64,000 nucleotides of DNA, from NCBI GenBank assembly GCA_032622095.1, contig CP136066.1:49076911-49140910 (forward strand). Reading direction: 5' to 3'. The position numbers and the translations under genes are program-made. The stretch's first letter is position 1, and every line of letters begins with the position of its first letter. Shown one piece after another: positions 24,219 through 35,613 of this stretch. Origin of the DNA: Siphonodentalium dalli (taxonomy: Eukaryota > Mollusca > Scaphopoda > Gadilida > Siphonodentaliidae). The notes below the pieces were generated by a model. That model had not been told where the DNA came from, did not search any database, and saw only the letters and a program-made list of their open reading frames with translations.

Positions 24219-24428
24219 GCCCACCTGGTGAGATAGCATCACTAAATTCACCCTCTGGGGACCTCATTCTGCACTCTATTTGGAGGCTTGGTGAATAGAA
24301 TATATAGTAGTGAAGATGAGTATTTCTCTGCCCTTCAGGGCGGGGCATAGCCATCTGGGGGGGGGGGGGGGGTGAAGGTGCTGCAGCCATCTAAAACTCA
24401 TTACCGTATCAACTACATTTGCCCATGT

Positions 24429-24570
24429 ACTGTAATGCCCTAAATAATCGACTCCTTAAACACAGCAGAATTATGGGTAATTTTTCAGGATTTAGTCGGA
24501 AATATGGCTTGTTGCCATTCATTGGAAAGCTCTCAGTGAGTAGGAGTCAATTATTTAGAGCATTACTGTA
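24429..24570. mobile_element. MAR-A copy 6, right arm mostly deleted
   Basis: Left arm intact to CTCAGTGAG, then only AGGAGTCAATTATTTAGAGC to the end. Confidence 0.75.
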
Positions 24571-24619
24571 GTTCATATTTCTATCTTTAATATCATCTGA
24601 GTGTTTCTATTTGGTTTAA

Positions 24620-25012
24620 CCCTTTACCCAACAGAAGGGCCCTGTGCCAATGCATTCTCTTATATATGCGAGTCGACCATAGGTCGCCTCGCATATATAA
24701 GAGAATGCATTGGCTTAACACATTAAAAATTATAAAATTGTTAAAGAATGTAAGAAAAAATGGTAAAAAGTGTTAAACAAATATTTTTTTTAGGCCAATG
24801 CATTCTCTTATATATGCGAGGCGACCTATGGTCGACTCGCATATATAAGAGAATGCATTGGCACAGGGCATAACTGTAACCATCACAATGTGGTCAATGA
24901 GCCGGTTCCAATGATATCCATATTTGTATGGTTCTATTGAGACAGACCGAAGATATTTTAGGTTGTTGAAGCTTTATTTGGCCGGTTTTGGCCGGTTTGT
25001 TGGGGTAAAGGG
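24620..25012 (-). mobile_element. PB-A copy 5 (inverted)
   Basis: TTAA 24616-24619 and 25013-25016, full length with both palindromes. Confidence 0.9.
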
Positions 25013-25016
25013 TTAA

Positions 25017-25829
25017 ATGGTATTTATTCCATGAACAATACAACATAAATTACAACATTTCAGAATATAACATCATGGACCGGATTCGACATCAAGTGTG
25101 TGTGCTTATGTGAGTCGTTTCGGGAATCAGTTTTTATCCATCCCACACAGCGAGAGAGAGGACTGTCTGATTTATATAATAATATGTTGTATGATATACT
25201 ATCTTTAATTAAGATATTACTGTTGTTTCATGTAGCCGATTATTACTCTCGCGAGGTGGGGTGGGTATATGTACGTCAGGTAATGGCATTGTGTAATTGT
25301 GTACAGGACATAAAGAACAAATGTGTATAGAATTGATGTGTATCTCTTCCCTGTGTTTTCTGTATTGATTCAGAGAGGGAGAATAATACTTTGTGTCGCA
25401 AAGGCGTCCAACATATTTCTTTTCACTTCTTTCCACTTCTTTTCATTAACATGTTAATATGGTATATATATTAAATACATATATAAGTGAGATATACATG
25501 TAAGAGGGTCTTTTGATTCTATTTTTAAAGGAAATAATAATAACGAATCATGTTCGACATGCTGACAATGTTGATGTGAAGAGATAGATCATCAGTAATG
25601 ATAATGGTAATACGGTATAAGTCTAAGTTAAGAATAGGAAAGAAGTGAGCTTAGAGTACATGTAGTAGTAATATGGGTTATGTCAGATAGGGTTTAGGGG
25701 TTTTAGAATGAGTTTTTAGTGTTTTTAAATGACTCGGTGACCTCGTATACCAACGGACTGTACGGCATTGATATAAAAATAAAAACAAAACAAGAAACTG
25801 CCAAGAACACATTAGCAAGTATTCAGTTA
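25017..25829. other. Nothing recognised
   Basis: Short ORFs in both strands at 25100-25436 overlap each other and resemble no family. Confidence 0.5.
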
Positions 25830-25833
25830 TTAA

Positions 25834-26025
25834 CCCTTTCTATACTAAATGGATTATCCCGGTCAGTTAAAAAGTTTACACTGGAACGGTCTATTATTCA
25901 TTGTGAGGGGTGTTCAAAGCGCAGAATGAGTACTATGTTCAGATAATAAGAATGGTCATTTGTTGAACTTATCATCTGAACATTTCCTAAGGGATAACTA
26001 CGGAGTATATAGTATAGAAAATGGG
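25834..26025 (+). mobile_element. PB-D copy, short
   Basis: TTAA 25830-25833 and 26026-26029. CCCTTTCTATACTAAATGG left, ATAGTATAGAAAATGGG right. Inner hairpin ATGTTCAGATAATAAG...ATCATCTGAACAT. Confidence 0.75.
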
Positions 26026-26504
26026 TTAATATTTTCTCCAGGAACTTGTGCATGTCAGCATAATTATCGCTGCTAATAAATCTGAAGAACTGGCGGCTGT
26101 CTCCTGCCTGCATCTAATTTCACATTTCAGTTGTTTCTCAATAAACTTTACTTGGAAAATGTTTGAGCAACAAATTTCCCCACACATTATGTGAGACATA
26201 AACTGAGTATTTTATTTGACTTCATTAAGTGTTTTAACATGAAATACACGAGGATGCCCACACATAAAATAACAGTTTATAAAAAAATAACAATTTATAA
26301 CTCAGGCATGTGGTGCTGACAGATCAAAAATCAGTTTAAATTACAACCAGGGGCTTCTCTGTTAGCTTCACTCATTAACAAGGAAAAAAAATCATAAAGT
26401 GCATCAGTCGAACATGGGATAAATCATGTGGTACTAGTGTACCCGGTACTAACATTGTATGGATATCACCCAATGACACAACCATATAAGAACAATATAT
26501 ACAC

Positions 26505-26903
26505 TTGCCTGCAAATAGCTTGTCTGTCACTTACAGAATGAGGTCCCAAGAGGGTCAATTTAGCAAAGCGGCTAGTATCACCAAACTCATTCTCTGGGAA
26601 CCTCATTCTGCTTAGGCCCTCAGCTGCCTTGGGAGACCAAGGATCAGATTGAAGTTCCCCAGTTGAAGTTGGTGATGTTCACCCATTGGGCAACTTGATT
26701 ATGCATTTTATCTTCTGCAAATTTGGGGATATAGAAACTCAACTGAATGGGAAAAGTAACTACAATCAATGTTAATTTGAGACTATATAGATACTTCCCA
26801 GAAGATGTGGCCTAAGCAGAATGAGGTCCACAGAGGGTGAATCTGGTGATGCGGGATAGCATCACTAAATTCACCCTCTGGGGACCTCATTCTGCAGGCT
26901 TGA
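26505..26903 (+). mobile_element. hAT-A copy 12
   Basis: Exact ATATACAC flanks at 26497-26504 and 26904-26911. Confidence 0.88.
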
Positions 26904-27011
26904 ATATACACATGCCTCAATACTGTTATAAAAGTATGAAACAAATGGACTGTTTGTTTTAATTTGTAGGGGTGCTCAGGATATTACAAATATTATAGGT
27001 AGGGATCCAGT

Positions 27012-27165
27012 CAAGTCTGAGTTTATTGTGCCTGACATTTGCAGAATGAGGTCCCCAGAGGGTGAATTTAGTGATGCTAGCACGCTCTGTCGGGTAGCGT
27101 CACTAAATTCACTCTCTAGGGACGTCATTCTGCAAATGAAAGCCACACTATTTCAAGGCTTGGTA
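27012..27165 (+). mobile_element. hAT-A copy 13, single-hairpin deletion form
   Basis: CAAGTCTGAG...CAAGGCTTG around one hairpin only; the 300-bp interior is gone. Confidence 0.78.
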
Positions 27166-27196
27166 TGGACTATAAGTGACTATAAATTATGATATA

Positions 27197-27312
27197 CAGT
27201 AATGCTCTAATTAATCGACCTCTTAACCACAGCAGAATTATGGGTAACTTTTCAGGATTTAGTCGGAAATATGGCTTGTTGCCATTCAACGGAAAGCTCT
27301 CGCCATTACTGT
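27197..27312. mobile_element. MAR-A copy 7, right arm mostly deleted
   Basis: TACAGTAATGCTC through GGAAAGCTCTCG, then directly CCATTACTGTA. Confidence 0.75.
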
Positions 27313-27561
27313 AACCTTGAAATTTAACTAGCCTGAGAGGGTCCCTGGTGATCAAACATGAGGAACTCAGCAACTCATTTTCCAAACAGCTGTTTTTATG
27401 AAGAATACACGATGATTAGACATAGAAAGATGACAGGCAGTAAAACAAGGACTCTGATTGGCTTTCTTGAAAGCATGTTGATGTAAGCATTGTTTTGATT
27501 GGTTCAATCATGAGTCATTTTATCATATTCTCTCCCTGGAATACTGTAGAAATAAATGAGC

Positions 27562-27641
27562 AGATCTTTTAGTGAGGTTTGATTTGATAAGACTCCAAAC
27601 TAGATCTTTTAGTGAGGTTTGATTTGATAAGACTCCAAACT
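27562..27641 (+). repeat. Two tandem 40-bp units
   Basis: AGATCTTTTAGTGAGGTTTG then ATTTGATAAGACTCCAAACT, repeated exactly. Confidence 0.9.
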
Positions 27642-27713
27642 AAATAAATATCCACTGATCATACAGCACAAACTAATGAGTGCTTATCAGTCATAGTATG
27701 AAGAAGAACTTAA

Positions 27714-28033
27714 CCCTTTACCCAACAAACCGGCCAAAACCGGCCAAATAAAGCTGCAACAGCCTAAATTATCTTGGGTCTGTCTCAATAAAACCATACA
27801 AATATGGATATCATTGGAACCGGCTCATTGACCACATTGTGATGGTTACAGTTATGCCCTGTGCCAATGCATTCTCTTAACACTTTTTACCATTTTTTCT
27901 TACATTCTTTAACAATTTTATAATTTTTAATGTGTTAAGCCAATGCATTCTCTTATATATGCGAGGCGACCTATGGTCGACTCGCATATATAAGAGAATG
28001 CATTGGCACAGGGCCCTTCTGTTGGGTAAAGGG
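27714..28033 (+). mobile_element. PB-A copy 6, one palindrome deleted
   Basis: TTAA 27710-27713 and 28034-28037. The first palindrome has been lost right after ATGCATTCTCTTA, leaving only its first 13 bases; the second is intact. Confidence 0.88.
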
Positions 28034-28037
28034 TTAA

Positions 28038-28231
28038 TCTATCTCTCACATTCCCCATGTCTCAGCTTACCAAGGCAGTATGGGATAGGGAGCCTTGCAT
28101 ATATAAGAGAATACATTGGCCCTATATATATACCTTGACCTTGTAAGCCAGTGCTTTCTCTTATATATGGGACACTCCCACTGGCATAGAATCATTAATG
28201 CTGCACCAGCGCAGCTCCCGTCGTGGAAGGG
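28038..28231. mobile_element. PB-C copy 3 abutting PB-A copy 6
   Basis: The right end GCAGCTCCCGTCGTGGAAGGG plus TTAA (28232-28235) is the PB-C terminus. Internal ACCTTGACCTTG and ATATAAGAGAATACATTGG match PB-C copy 2. The left TTAA is shared with PB-A copy 6. Confidence 0.7.
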
Positions 28232-28235
28232 TTAA

Positions 28236-28629
28236 TTCATGTATTTGAACAGGCATTTTGTAGCGGGCAAGGGGCTGGAGACTTGGCAACTCCCCATCCT
28301 CAAAATTAAATGTGTGGTTGGGTTACATGTCATAACATTAGGGTTGGTAAGATAGGCTTAAAATTTTATTTTTTTAAATAATTTTTTATTTTGATATTTT
28401 TATGGATTTATTTTCTGCCTTGAAATTTAATGATATCATTGCACTCCTCGAAATTGGCTACGGCAATAAGCAATGTCATGGAAAATGCCGTGGCAACATG
28501 TGGCATCGACATGTAACATGACGCAGGATTCAATTTTGCCATGGGACATTTATCCTAATTTCAAGGGCTGTCATTGGACTGAGAAAAGTTTGCATTGCTT
28601 TTTGTACTGTATAAGCAAAATATTGACTA
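28236..28629. other. Nothing recognised
   Basis: AT-rich, no structure. Confidence 0.45.
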
Positions 28630-28920
28630 AGAAATAATTTTTTTACAATTTTAATAATTTGTTCTTGTATTCTTTAACAATTTTATAATTTCACCCATAC
28701 AGAGCCCCAGACAAACATGAGCAGACGACACTCTTCTATGTGCTTCTATATATGTGTGGGGCTCCATGCAGGGTAATGGGTGTTTTTTTATTTTATGTCC
28801 TAAACATTGTAAGAAACATTTATTTAAAAAACATGATACCAATGCATTCTCTTATATATGCGAGGCGACCTATGGTCGACTCGCTATATAAGAGAATACA
28901 TTGGCACAGGGTAAAAAAAT
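28630..28920. repeat. Palindrome-bearing MITE remnant (PB-B-like)
   Basis: ACAATTTTAATAATTTGTTC as in PB-B, then a diverged hairpin, then a palindrome arm pair at 28847-28912. Ends are not definable. Confidence 0.5.
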
Positions 28921-29378
28921 CCCGACTTCCGACTGGATTTGATATGGCGGGTCACATACATGTATGTTATGATATTTTCCAGAGATTTTAGTTATACCAT
29001 GAAAACAATTATTAGGGTAGGGGGTTAGAATAGGGTCAGTAGGGAAACCCCAACAACAAATATTTTTTCCTTCGGCCTAATGTGAATATGCATGGCTACC
29101 ATTTTCTGCCAATTTTAATTACCTGTTTAGGAGGAACCCCAGGAATAAGCAGACAGGAGTAGAAGTACTGGGCACTAAATTGTTTGGATTAAAACAGTAA
29201 CCTTCTCACAGTTAACCACCTTGTTATTTCTGCCGATCTCAATCTGCCTCCCTAAATAAATATTTAAAACTTAATGTCCAATAAATTGTCTATAAACCAC
29301 AACTAATTACTGTGCTAACTACCACCTGCTTGAACCTTCGGATGCTGAGATGTGGGTGAGGAAGAGGAGTTTGGAACT

Positions 29379-29490
29379 ACAGTAATGTCCTAAATAATCG
29401 ACTCTTTAACCACAGCAGAATTATGGGTAACTTTTCATGATTTAGTCGGAAATATGGCTTGTTGCCATTCATCGGAAAGCTCTCACCGAG
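29379..29490. mobile_element. MAR-A copy 8, single arm
   Basis: TACAGTAATGTCC...GGAAAGCTCTCACCGAG; the second arm is absent. Confidence 0.72.
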
Positions 29491-30134
29491 TCTGTTAACA
29501 TTCTCAATTGATTCACACTCAGTGCTGAACTGAGATGGGAGTTAGGGGACTAGGCAAACTTGCATAGCATATTTTCAATTTTATTGGATCAAACGACCCC
29601 ACACCTCCCCAATATAGGAAACTATGTTTCCATCCATGCATACATGTATGTTAGATATGTTTACTACATGTAATATTTGTTTCTTTCCTCCAAAGGCAAC
29701 TGGAGTCTATAATAAATATATATTAGTATGGTAAGTTTCTAAGCATATGCCAGAAAAAGCCCAGAATGTAGATGTTTTCTTATATTACAAATGTGCTACC
29801 TGTACAATATACCTGGTTTTTTACCATATTATTCTAAATATTTCTTTGGGAAAGATGATTACCCTGAATTTGAACCCAGGTCTGCTATCACTGCTTATGC
29901 TTGGCCCTTATAAAATATTCCCTGGCCCTTTCAGCCAAAATACCTGGCTCTGTAAATGCTCTCCTACCAACTCAGTCTTTCACATTACATTTGTACATGT
30001 GCATGTATTATGGTAACTACCTGTACAACATAACTACTAAGATTGTCATCAAAAGAGATACATGGAGATGATAACAAATCCCTTGTAAAAATCATAAAAT
30101 TTTATTACACAAAGAATAGACCGAGCCACAGACC
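29491..30134. other. Nothing recognised
   Basis: An 89-codon plus ORF at 29747-30016 has no recognisable domain, and nothing suggests splicing. Confidence 0.5.
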
Positions 30135-30142
30135 ATGTGTGC

Positions 30143-30596
30143 CAAGCCTTGAAATAGTGTGTCTGACATTTGCAGAATGAGGTCCCCAGAGGGTAAATTT
30201 TTTGATTATATCCTCCACATCAAGCTAGCATCTCCAAAGTTACCCTCTGGGGACCTCATTCTGCTTAGGCTTCATCTTCTGAGAACTATTTAGTCACAAT
30301 TTAACATTGTTTTTAGTTACTTTTTGTTTCTGTTCAGTTTCTATATCCCCTAATTTGCAGAAGATAAATGCATAATCGAGGTGACTAATGGGTGAACATC
30401 ACCAACTTCAACTGGGGAACTTTAATCCGATCATGAGGTCTCCAATAGGCTGCAGTTGAGGCTTCAAAAAAATTAGGTCCTAGGTCCCCAGAGGGTGAAT
30501 TTAGTGATGCTAGCATGCTGTGGGGATAGTGTCACTAAATTCACCCTCTGGGGATCTCATTCTGCAAATGCCAGACACGTACACTATTTCGAGGAT
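30143..30596 (+). mobile_element. hAT-A copy 14
   Basis: CAAGCCTTGAAATAGTGTG left; right hairpin to ACACTATTTCGAGG; interior typical. Confidence 0.8.
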
Positions 30597-31413
30597 GATT
30601 TTCACACTTTTGAAAGATATAATAAAGCACAGAAGATACAATGCACCCTCCAACATAAAATATTTATAGGTGCTCAAAATCGCTATGAAAAGATGAGGTT
30701 CCCCCAATAGATTAGCTATCTCTTAATGGTTGAAAACACATCCTTTGTTAAAAACTATAAAGTTTTATTTCACCACAAACAACCATGCAACCTTTTGAGA
30801 TACCAGTTTATAAATAATGCATAGATACTACTATAGCTGCTGCCCTGCACTCTACAAGTTGAAAGATTAGATGCCAAAAAACACTAAAAGAGCATTCAGC
30901 GTGGCTCACAGAGATGATTTACCCTTCCCGAGTACAGGTAGTTCTATCTTTAAATAATAGAACAGTCGATCTGTATATTTTTTCAAATTTTGCGTCGGTC
31001 ACAAGGCTTTCCATAGTATCAACGTCAGACTGCATTGTGTTCATTCCATGTCATACCAGTCCCTCATTCTTGCTTGAGAACAAAGAATAAGGAAATCCCA
31101 TTTTCATTGAATTTTGTGATTTTCCCCAGATTTTCCCCCATTTTTTAACTAAATTTGAATACTTTATCAGTCATTACTAGTAACATAATTCACATCTGTT
31201 ATGTGTATTGCGATGTTTTAGTTAATCGATAATTGTAGGTTCTATACAGTTTCAGTTGTCATAGAATGTGTGAAAAAGTGGATTCTAGATATCACTGTTT
31301 TTTCAATATATACCCCCCAAACCTACCTGAAAATGAAGAATTTTCCACAGCGGGATTACAGGGGAGTTTGATATATACATGTATGTTATAATGGACACCT
31401 TCCTGATCTTGGT

Positions 31414-31414
<1 letters not shown>
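30597..31414. other. Nothing recognised
   Basis: Non-coding AT-rich sequence leading into the poly-G tract. Confidence 0.5.

Positions 31415-31445
<31 letters not shown>
31415..31445 (+). repeat. Homopolymer G tract, 31 bases
   Basis: Uninterrupted G run about 120 bp before the assembly gap. Confidence 0.9.
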
Positions 31446-31446
<1 letters not shown>

Positions 31447-31516
31447 GTTGTTTGACCTCAGATTGAATCAAGAAACTACCATCATCAAGTATTGTCTCAG
31501 AACATTCTTTGTTTAA

Positions 31517-31566
31517 CCCTTTACCCAACAGAACGGCCTGTGCCAATGCATTCTCTTATATATGCG
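31517..31566 (+). mobile_element. PB-A copy 7, cut by the assembly gap
   Basis: TTAA then CCCTTTACCCAACAGAACGG and the first arm of the palindrome, stopping at TATGCG where the N run starts. Confidence 0.85.
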
Positions 31567-31666
31567 NNNNNNNNNNNNNNNNNNNNNNNNNNNNNNNNNN
31601 NNNNNNNNNNNNNNNNNNNNNNNNNNNNNNNNNNNNNNNNNNNNNNNNNNNNNNNNNNNNNNNNNN
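31567..31666. other. Assembly gap (100 N)
   Basis: Exactly 100 N, a conventional placeholder for unknown length. The true size and anything in it cannot be judged. The gap opens in the middle of a hairpin arm. Confidence 0.99.
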
Positions 31667-32473
31667 ATAATAAGGATACCGATTTCTAAACTCGATTAAA
31701 ACCTTATTTTTGGGACTTTATGTCCAGTAACTGTGATGATACGGACATACCGGGGTAGATAGAGTAGAGATTCGTGGCACCATCGAGCCCACAAGAAAAC
31801 TATTTTGAAGTGACATTTGATCTGCGGTTCTTGTGTTTTTCTCGTAGACACAATCTGAGATTATTGCAGACATTGTCCAGAGTGCTGTTCACCCCGCGTG
31901 TACCGATACCGTACATGTATATATCTCATTCAATATGGTATCATATAATTTGCTATGTGTTTATGGTTTCCTATACAGTTCTAAAAAATTAGATTTTATA
32001 TTTCAAAAATAATTATATACCGGTACACTTTTTTATATATATTTTTTTGGGGATAACACGTCTAATATTGGGATTTGTTTTTCATCATTTTTCACCAGTA
32101 TTCAACTTAAAACTTTCCGGATTCTGTTTATCGCACCTTTGTCCAACAACTGTGTTATACCTACATTCATCATTGTGTTCGGACATTAGGAATCTATATT
32201 TCTCGCCATTATGACCATTGAGACAGGTGTGTTACATGTGTTCACACCCATGTTAATCGAACAGGCCAGGTTACGCAATTAACGGGTATTACGGGTAAGT
32301 GTCAAATCAGTTAACAGAACACACGCGCAGTAACACACGCTTTAGAGTCACCTGTTTCCTATACACCTGACACATTGCGTAAACCGTTGAAGTTTATCAA
32401 TACATCGTTAATTGTTGTCAATTGATGACACAATCGAAAAATACGGTATACCGGTACTTAGTAAGCTTATCGG
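31667..32473. other. No gene; possible MULE-A relic at the start
   Basis: TAGAGTAGAGATTCGTGGCA at 31760-31779 resembles the MULE-A end. The rest shows nothing. Confidence 0.4.
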
Positions 32474-32477
32474 TTAA

Positions 32478-32971
32478 AGGTACGGGAGGCCTTGGCGATG
32501 GGTATCCTGTGAAAATATTTTCACCCGTCAAAAACCGCCACAAACAGAAAGAATATTAAAATGTAGATATACTTTGTTCGTATACAAATAAGAAATATCA
32601 CATAAACAGTATGTTATTGTCACATGTTTGACCATTGTTATGTAAACAAAAGCATAAAAAGTTACTTTCCTGGTGTTTGTTTATATTATGATGGTAAACA
32701 TAAAGAGCGTTCTTTGTTGCCGCATTCCTTATATGGAACTAATAAAGAGTGTTTATATAATTTCTGTGTGTTTAGCCAATAGCATAGTGCCGTCTTCTGT
32801 AACACAATCAGGCTCTTGCTTAGGTAAAATATAGTAGGTCTTTGTGATAGCATGCTGTTTACGCGATGGTCATGGTATATATGAACGAAACTTTACGCGT
32901 TTTAATGTTTTTCTGTTTACGATGATTGGAACAAATATGAATATTTTCGACAACTAAGGCCTCCTGTGCCT
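32478..32971 (+). mobile_element. PB-F copy 1
   Basis: TTAA 32474-32477 and 32972-32975. Ends AGGTACGGGAGGCCTTGG and CTAAGGCCTCCTGTGCCT. About 90% alike to copy 2 by eye. Confidence 0.8.
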
Positions 32972-33002
32972 TTAATGGTACATTGTATACCGGTACCTGG
33001 AT

Positions 33003-33125
33003 TAACCATTTCTACACATAATACTCGTTGACTAGCAGTTATCCCTTAGGGAATTGTTCAGATAATAAGTTCAACAAACCATCATATTATTGAACTTATT
33101 ATCTCAACATTTCTCTCCAATAAAG
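33003..33125 (+). mobile_element. PB-D remnant
   Basis: GTTATCCCTTAGGGAATTGTTCAG and the TTCAGATAATAAGTTCAACAA hairpin. A near-identical remnant lies at 35403-35522, and both follow a PB-F right end, so a PB-F/PB-D block has been duplicated. Confidence 0.6.
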
Positions 33126-33174
33126 CAGACTCATTCTGCACTTTTATCATTTGTCGTGGCTTTATTTTCTTTAA

Positions 33175-33554
33175 CCCTTTACCCAACAGAAGGGCCCTGT
33201 GCCAATGCATTCTCTTATATATGCGAGTCGGCCATAGGTCGCCTCGCATATATAAGAGAATGCATTGGCTTAACACATTAAAAATTATAAAATTGTTAAA
33301 GAATGTAAGAAAAAATTGTAAAAAGTGTAAATTTTTTTTTTTTAAGCCAATGCATTCTCTTATATATGCGAGGCGACCTATGGTCGACTCGCATATATAA
33401 GAGAATGCATTGGCACAGGGCATAACTGTAGCTATCATAATGTGGGTCAAGGAGTCGGTTCCAATGATATCCATATTTGTATGGTTCTATTGAGACAGAC
33501 TGAAGATATTTTAGGCTGTTGAAGCTTTATTTGGCCGGTTTGTTGGGTAAAGGG
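33175..33554 (-). mobile_element. PB-A copy 8 (inverted)
   Basis: TTAA 33171-33174 and 33555-33558, two palindromes. It was inserted just beyond a PB-D remnant. Confidence 0.9.
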
Positions 33555-33599
33555 TTAACATTCATCTAAAATCAACAATAGCACATTCCGATGTATACT

Positions 33600-33814
33600 A
33601 CAGTAATGCCCAAAGTAATTGACCACTTAACCACAGCAGAATTATGGGTAACTTTTTAGGATTTAGTCGGAAATATGGCTTGTTGCCATTCATCGGAAAG
33701 CTCTCGGGGAGAGTTTTCCGATGAATGGCAACAAGCCATATTTCCGACTAAATCCTGAAAAGTTACCCATAATTATGCTGTGGTTAAGAAGTCAATTACT
33801 TTGGGCATTACTGT
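33600..33814. mobile_element. MAR-A copy 9
   Basis: Full palindrome, TACAGTAATGCCCAAAG...CTTTGGGCATTACTGTA. Confidence 0.85.
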
Positions 33815-33816
33815 AT

Positions 33817-33860
33817 AGTATAACTGAATGGGAGAATCCATTTAGTACAGAAAGGGTTAA
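33817..33860 (-). mobile_element. PB-D end fragment
   Basis: Inverse of TTAA-CCCTTTCTGTACTAAATGG plus ATTCTCCCATTCAG; only this end is left. Confidence 0.5.
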
Positions 33861-35300
33861 ATGGTTTGAACCCACGCCCAATGTGAAATTCGATAGCTCT
33901 CACAAGGGCAAAGGTTTTCTATTTTTTTCATCCACATTGCACCAATTACACTCATTTATACTCGGACATTATCTGGGAGCAGTTTCTAAAGGAAGTAGTG
34001 CACAGGGATATAATTATAGTACTCAATGACATATTAATAAGCCTATATTGCACGTAACGTCATAATTATGTTAAAAACTCTACCGCCCTCTTGTTGACCT
34101 TGCAACAATATTTCCAAGATACATGTAGGTGTCCAAATAATCAAGTATATGATTCTTTATCATTTTTGATGAGTATTAATTAAATTCACCTCTCACTATA
34201 GCCTCTATATATGTATGTCAAGTTAAAGCTATACTAACTATATATACATGTAGTTTATACATGTATGTCTAATGATGACCAAGGCAAAAACAAACCCTCT
34301 TTGTTTCCGATACACTGTCTGGCTGAGATTTTCTTGCAAGCCTCAATTTTTTTTCAATTTTCTCCAGAAGGCTAGTCTCACAGTTGTTGGAAATTATTAT
34401 CAAAATCCAATGATAAATACACACACCATTACATCAATAATAAAAATATATAGACTATTATTAAAGTAATGGTACGTGGTATGTGTATTTATCAGCGGAT
34501 TTTGATCAAATCTTCCAACAACTGTGGCTAGTCTATAGTTACCTGTTTGAGTGTCAATGTGAATATTTATCGTTTTTCCCAATCCCAAAAGCAAACATTC
34601 GGTTATTAAGCTCAACCAGAGATATAGTATCTCTGGCTCAACGTTGGTAGAGATCTTACCGCAGAGTGAATGCATTCAGGGGAATGCATGTTTTTATTCA
34701 ATGCTTTGGCTCATTTTCAATACACATTCAATGATCTACCATATTCCATGGGACCGTGACTACACTATTATATGCTTACAGCTGAAAGGTTTAAAAAAAA
34801 TATCCCTGCCTGCCTGTCTGGAAAATTATCCCAATGTTATCGGAAACAGAGACGTTTTTTTATTTAGCCTATTAATCATTACACAGATATAACCCCAACA
34901 ATAAATTAATAAACTAAATAGATTCTATATAGATACAATTAAAACATTTGTAGCTCCTACATGTACGTAGCTACATGTAGTCCTTAAAACTGACTTGGAC
35001 GATAGCTCTGCTAGAATGGTTGGGTTCACAGACTAATGAATATAAAGTACCCAGCTATTGTTTGATAATATTCCCATTTGATGGCTATACTATAAGGAAT
35101 CATAATGGAAATATATGGTCGTTATACAGTTTTTATGCTACGGTATCCCCCGATGGTTTTTGGTCACCTTAAGTGCCGGATAACCTCTTTTCAGAGCTAA
35201 TTCTAAAGTAAAACGCGTGAGTCATACTTAGATATAAAATTGCCATGTTATGTAGGTGTATTCTACATGTAACTCAACTACTATACTGAACGATATATAA
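33861..35300. other. No gene; one diverged inverted repeat
   Basis: GCTAGTCTCACAGTTGTTGG at 34371 pairs with its inverse near 34535 (CCAACAACTGTGGCTAGTCT), a foldback of about 165 bp. ACATGTA strings are frequent. Confidence 0.5.
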
Positions 35301-35359
35301 TAGTTTGGAACAAATAGGAATATTTTCGACAACTAAGGCCTCCTGTGCCTTTAATGGTA
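35301..35359 (+). mobile_element. PB-F copy 3, right-end fragment
   Basis: GGAACAAATAGGAATATTTTCGAC through GCCTCCTGTGCCT-TTAA, matching the PB-F right end only. Confidence 0.6.
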
Positions 35360-35402
35360 CATTTTATGCCGGTGGTGCATTGTATGCCGGTACCTGGGTT
35401 AA

Positions 35403-35522
35403 CAATTTCTACACATAATACTCGTTGACGAGTAGTTATCCCTTAGGGAATTGTTCAGATAATAAGTTCAACAAACGATCATATTATTGAACTTATTATC
35501 TCAACATTTCTCTCCAATAAAG
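35403..35522 (+). mobile_element. PB-D remnant, duplicate of 33003-33125
   Basis: Same junction and sequence as 33003-33125, ending CTCTCCAATAAAGC in both. Confidence 0.6.
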
Positions 35523-35613
35523 CTCTACATGTAACTCAACTGTACTATACTGAACGATATATAATAGTTTTTATCTCTTGAACTTGTCTTTTATTTGTAT
35601 TGTTGTCTGTTAA

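Larger units (their letters stand above)
23154..24290 (+). mobile_element. hAT-A copy 11, carrying PB-B and MULE-A inserts
   Basis: CAAGCC...GGCTTG flanked by GTGAGTAG (23146-23153) and GTGAATAG (24291-24298). It is swollen from about 450 bp to 1137 bp by two later insertions. Confidence 0.85.

Noticed and set aside
11270-33900. ORFs with GNFSGFSRKYGLLPFIGKL...KPYFRLNPEKLPIILL
   Set aside because: Translation of the MAR-A palindrome, not a protein family.
33721-34029. 102-codon plus ORF
   Set aside because: First third is the MAR-A arm; the rest shows no domain or splice support.
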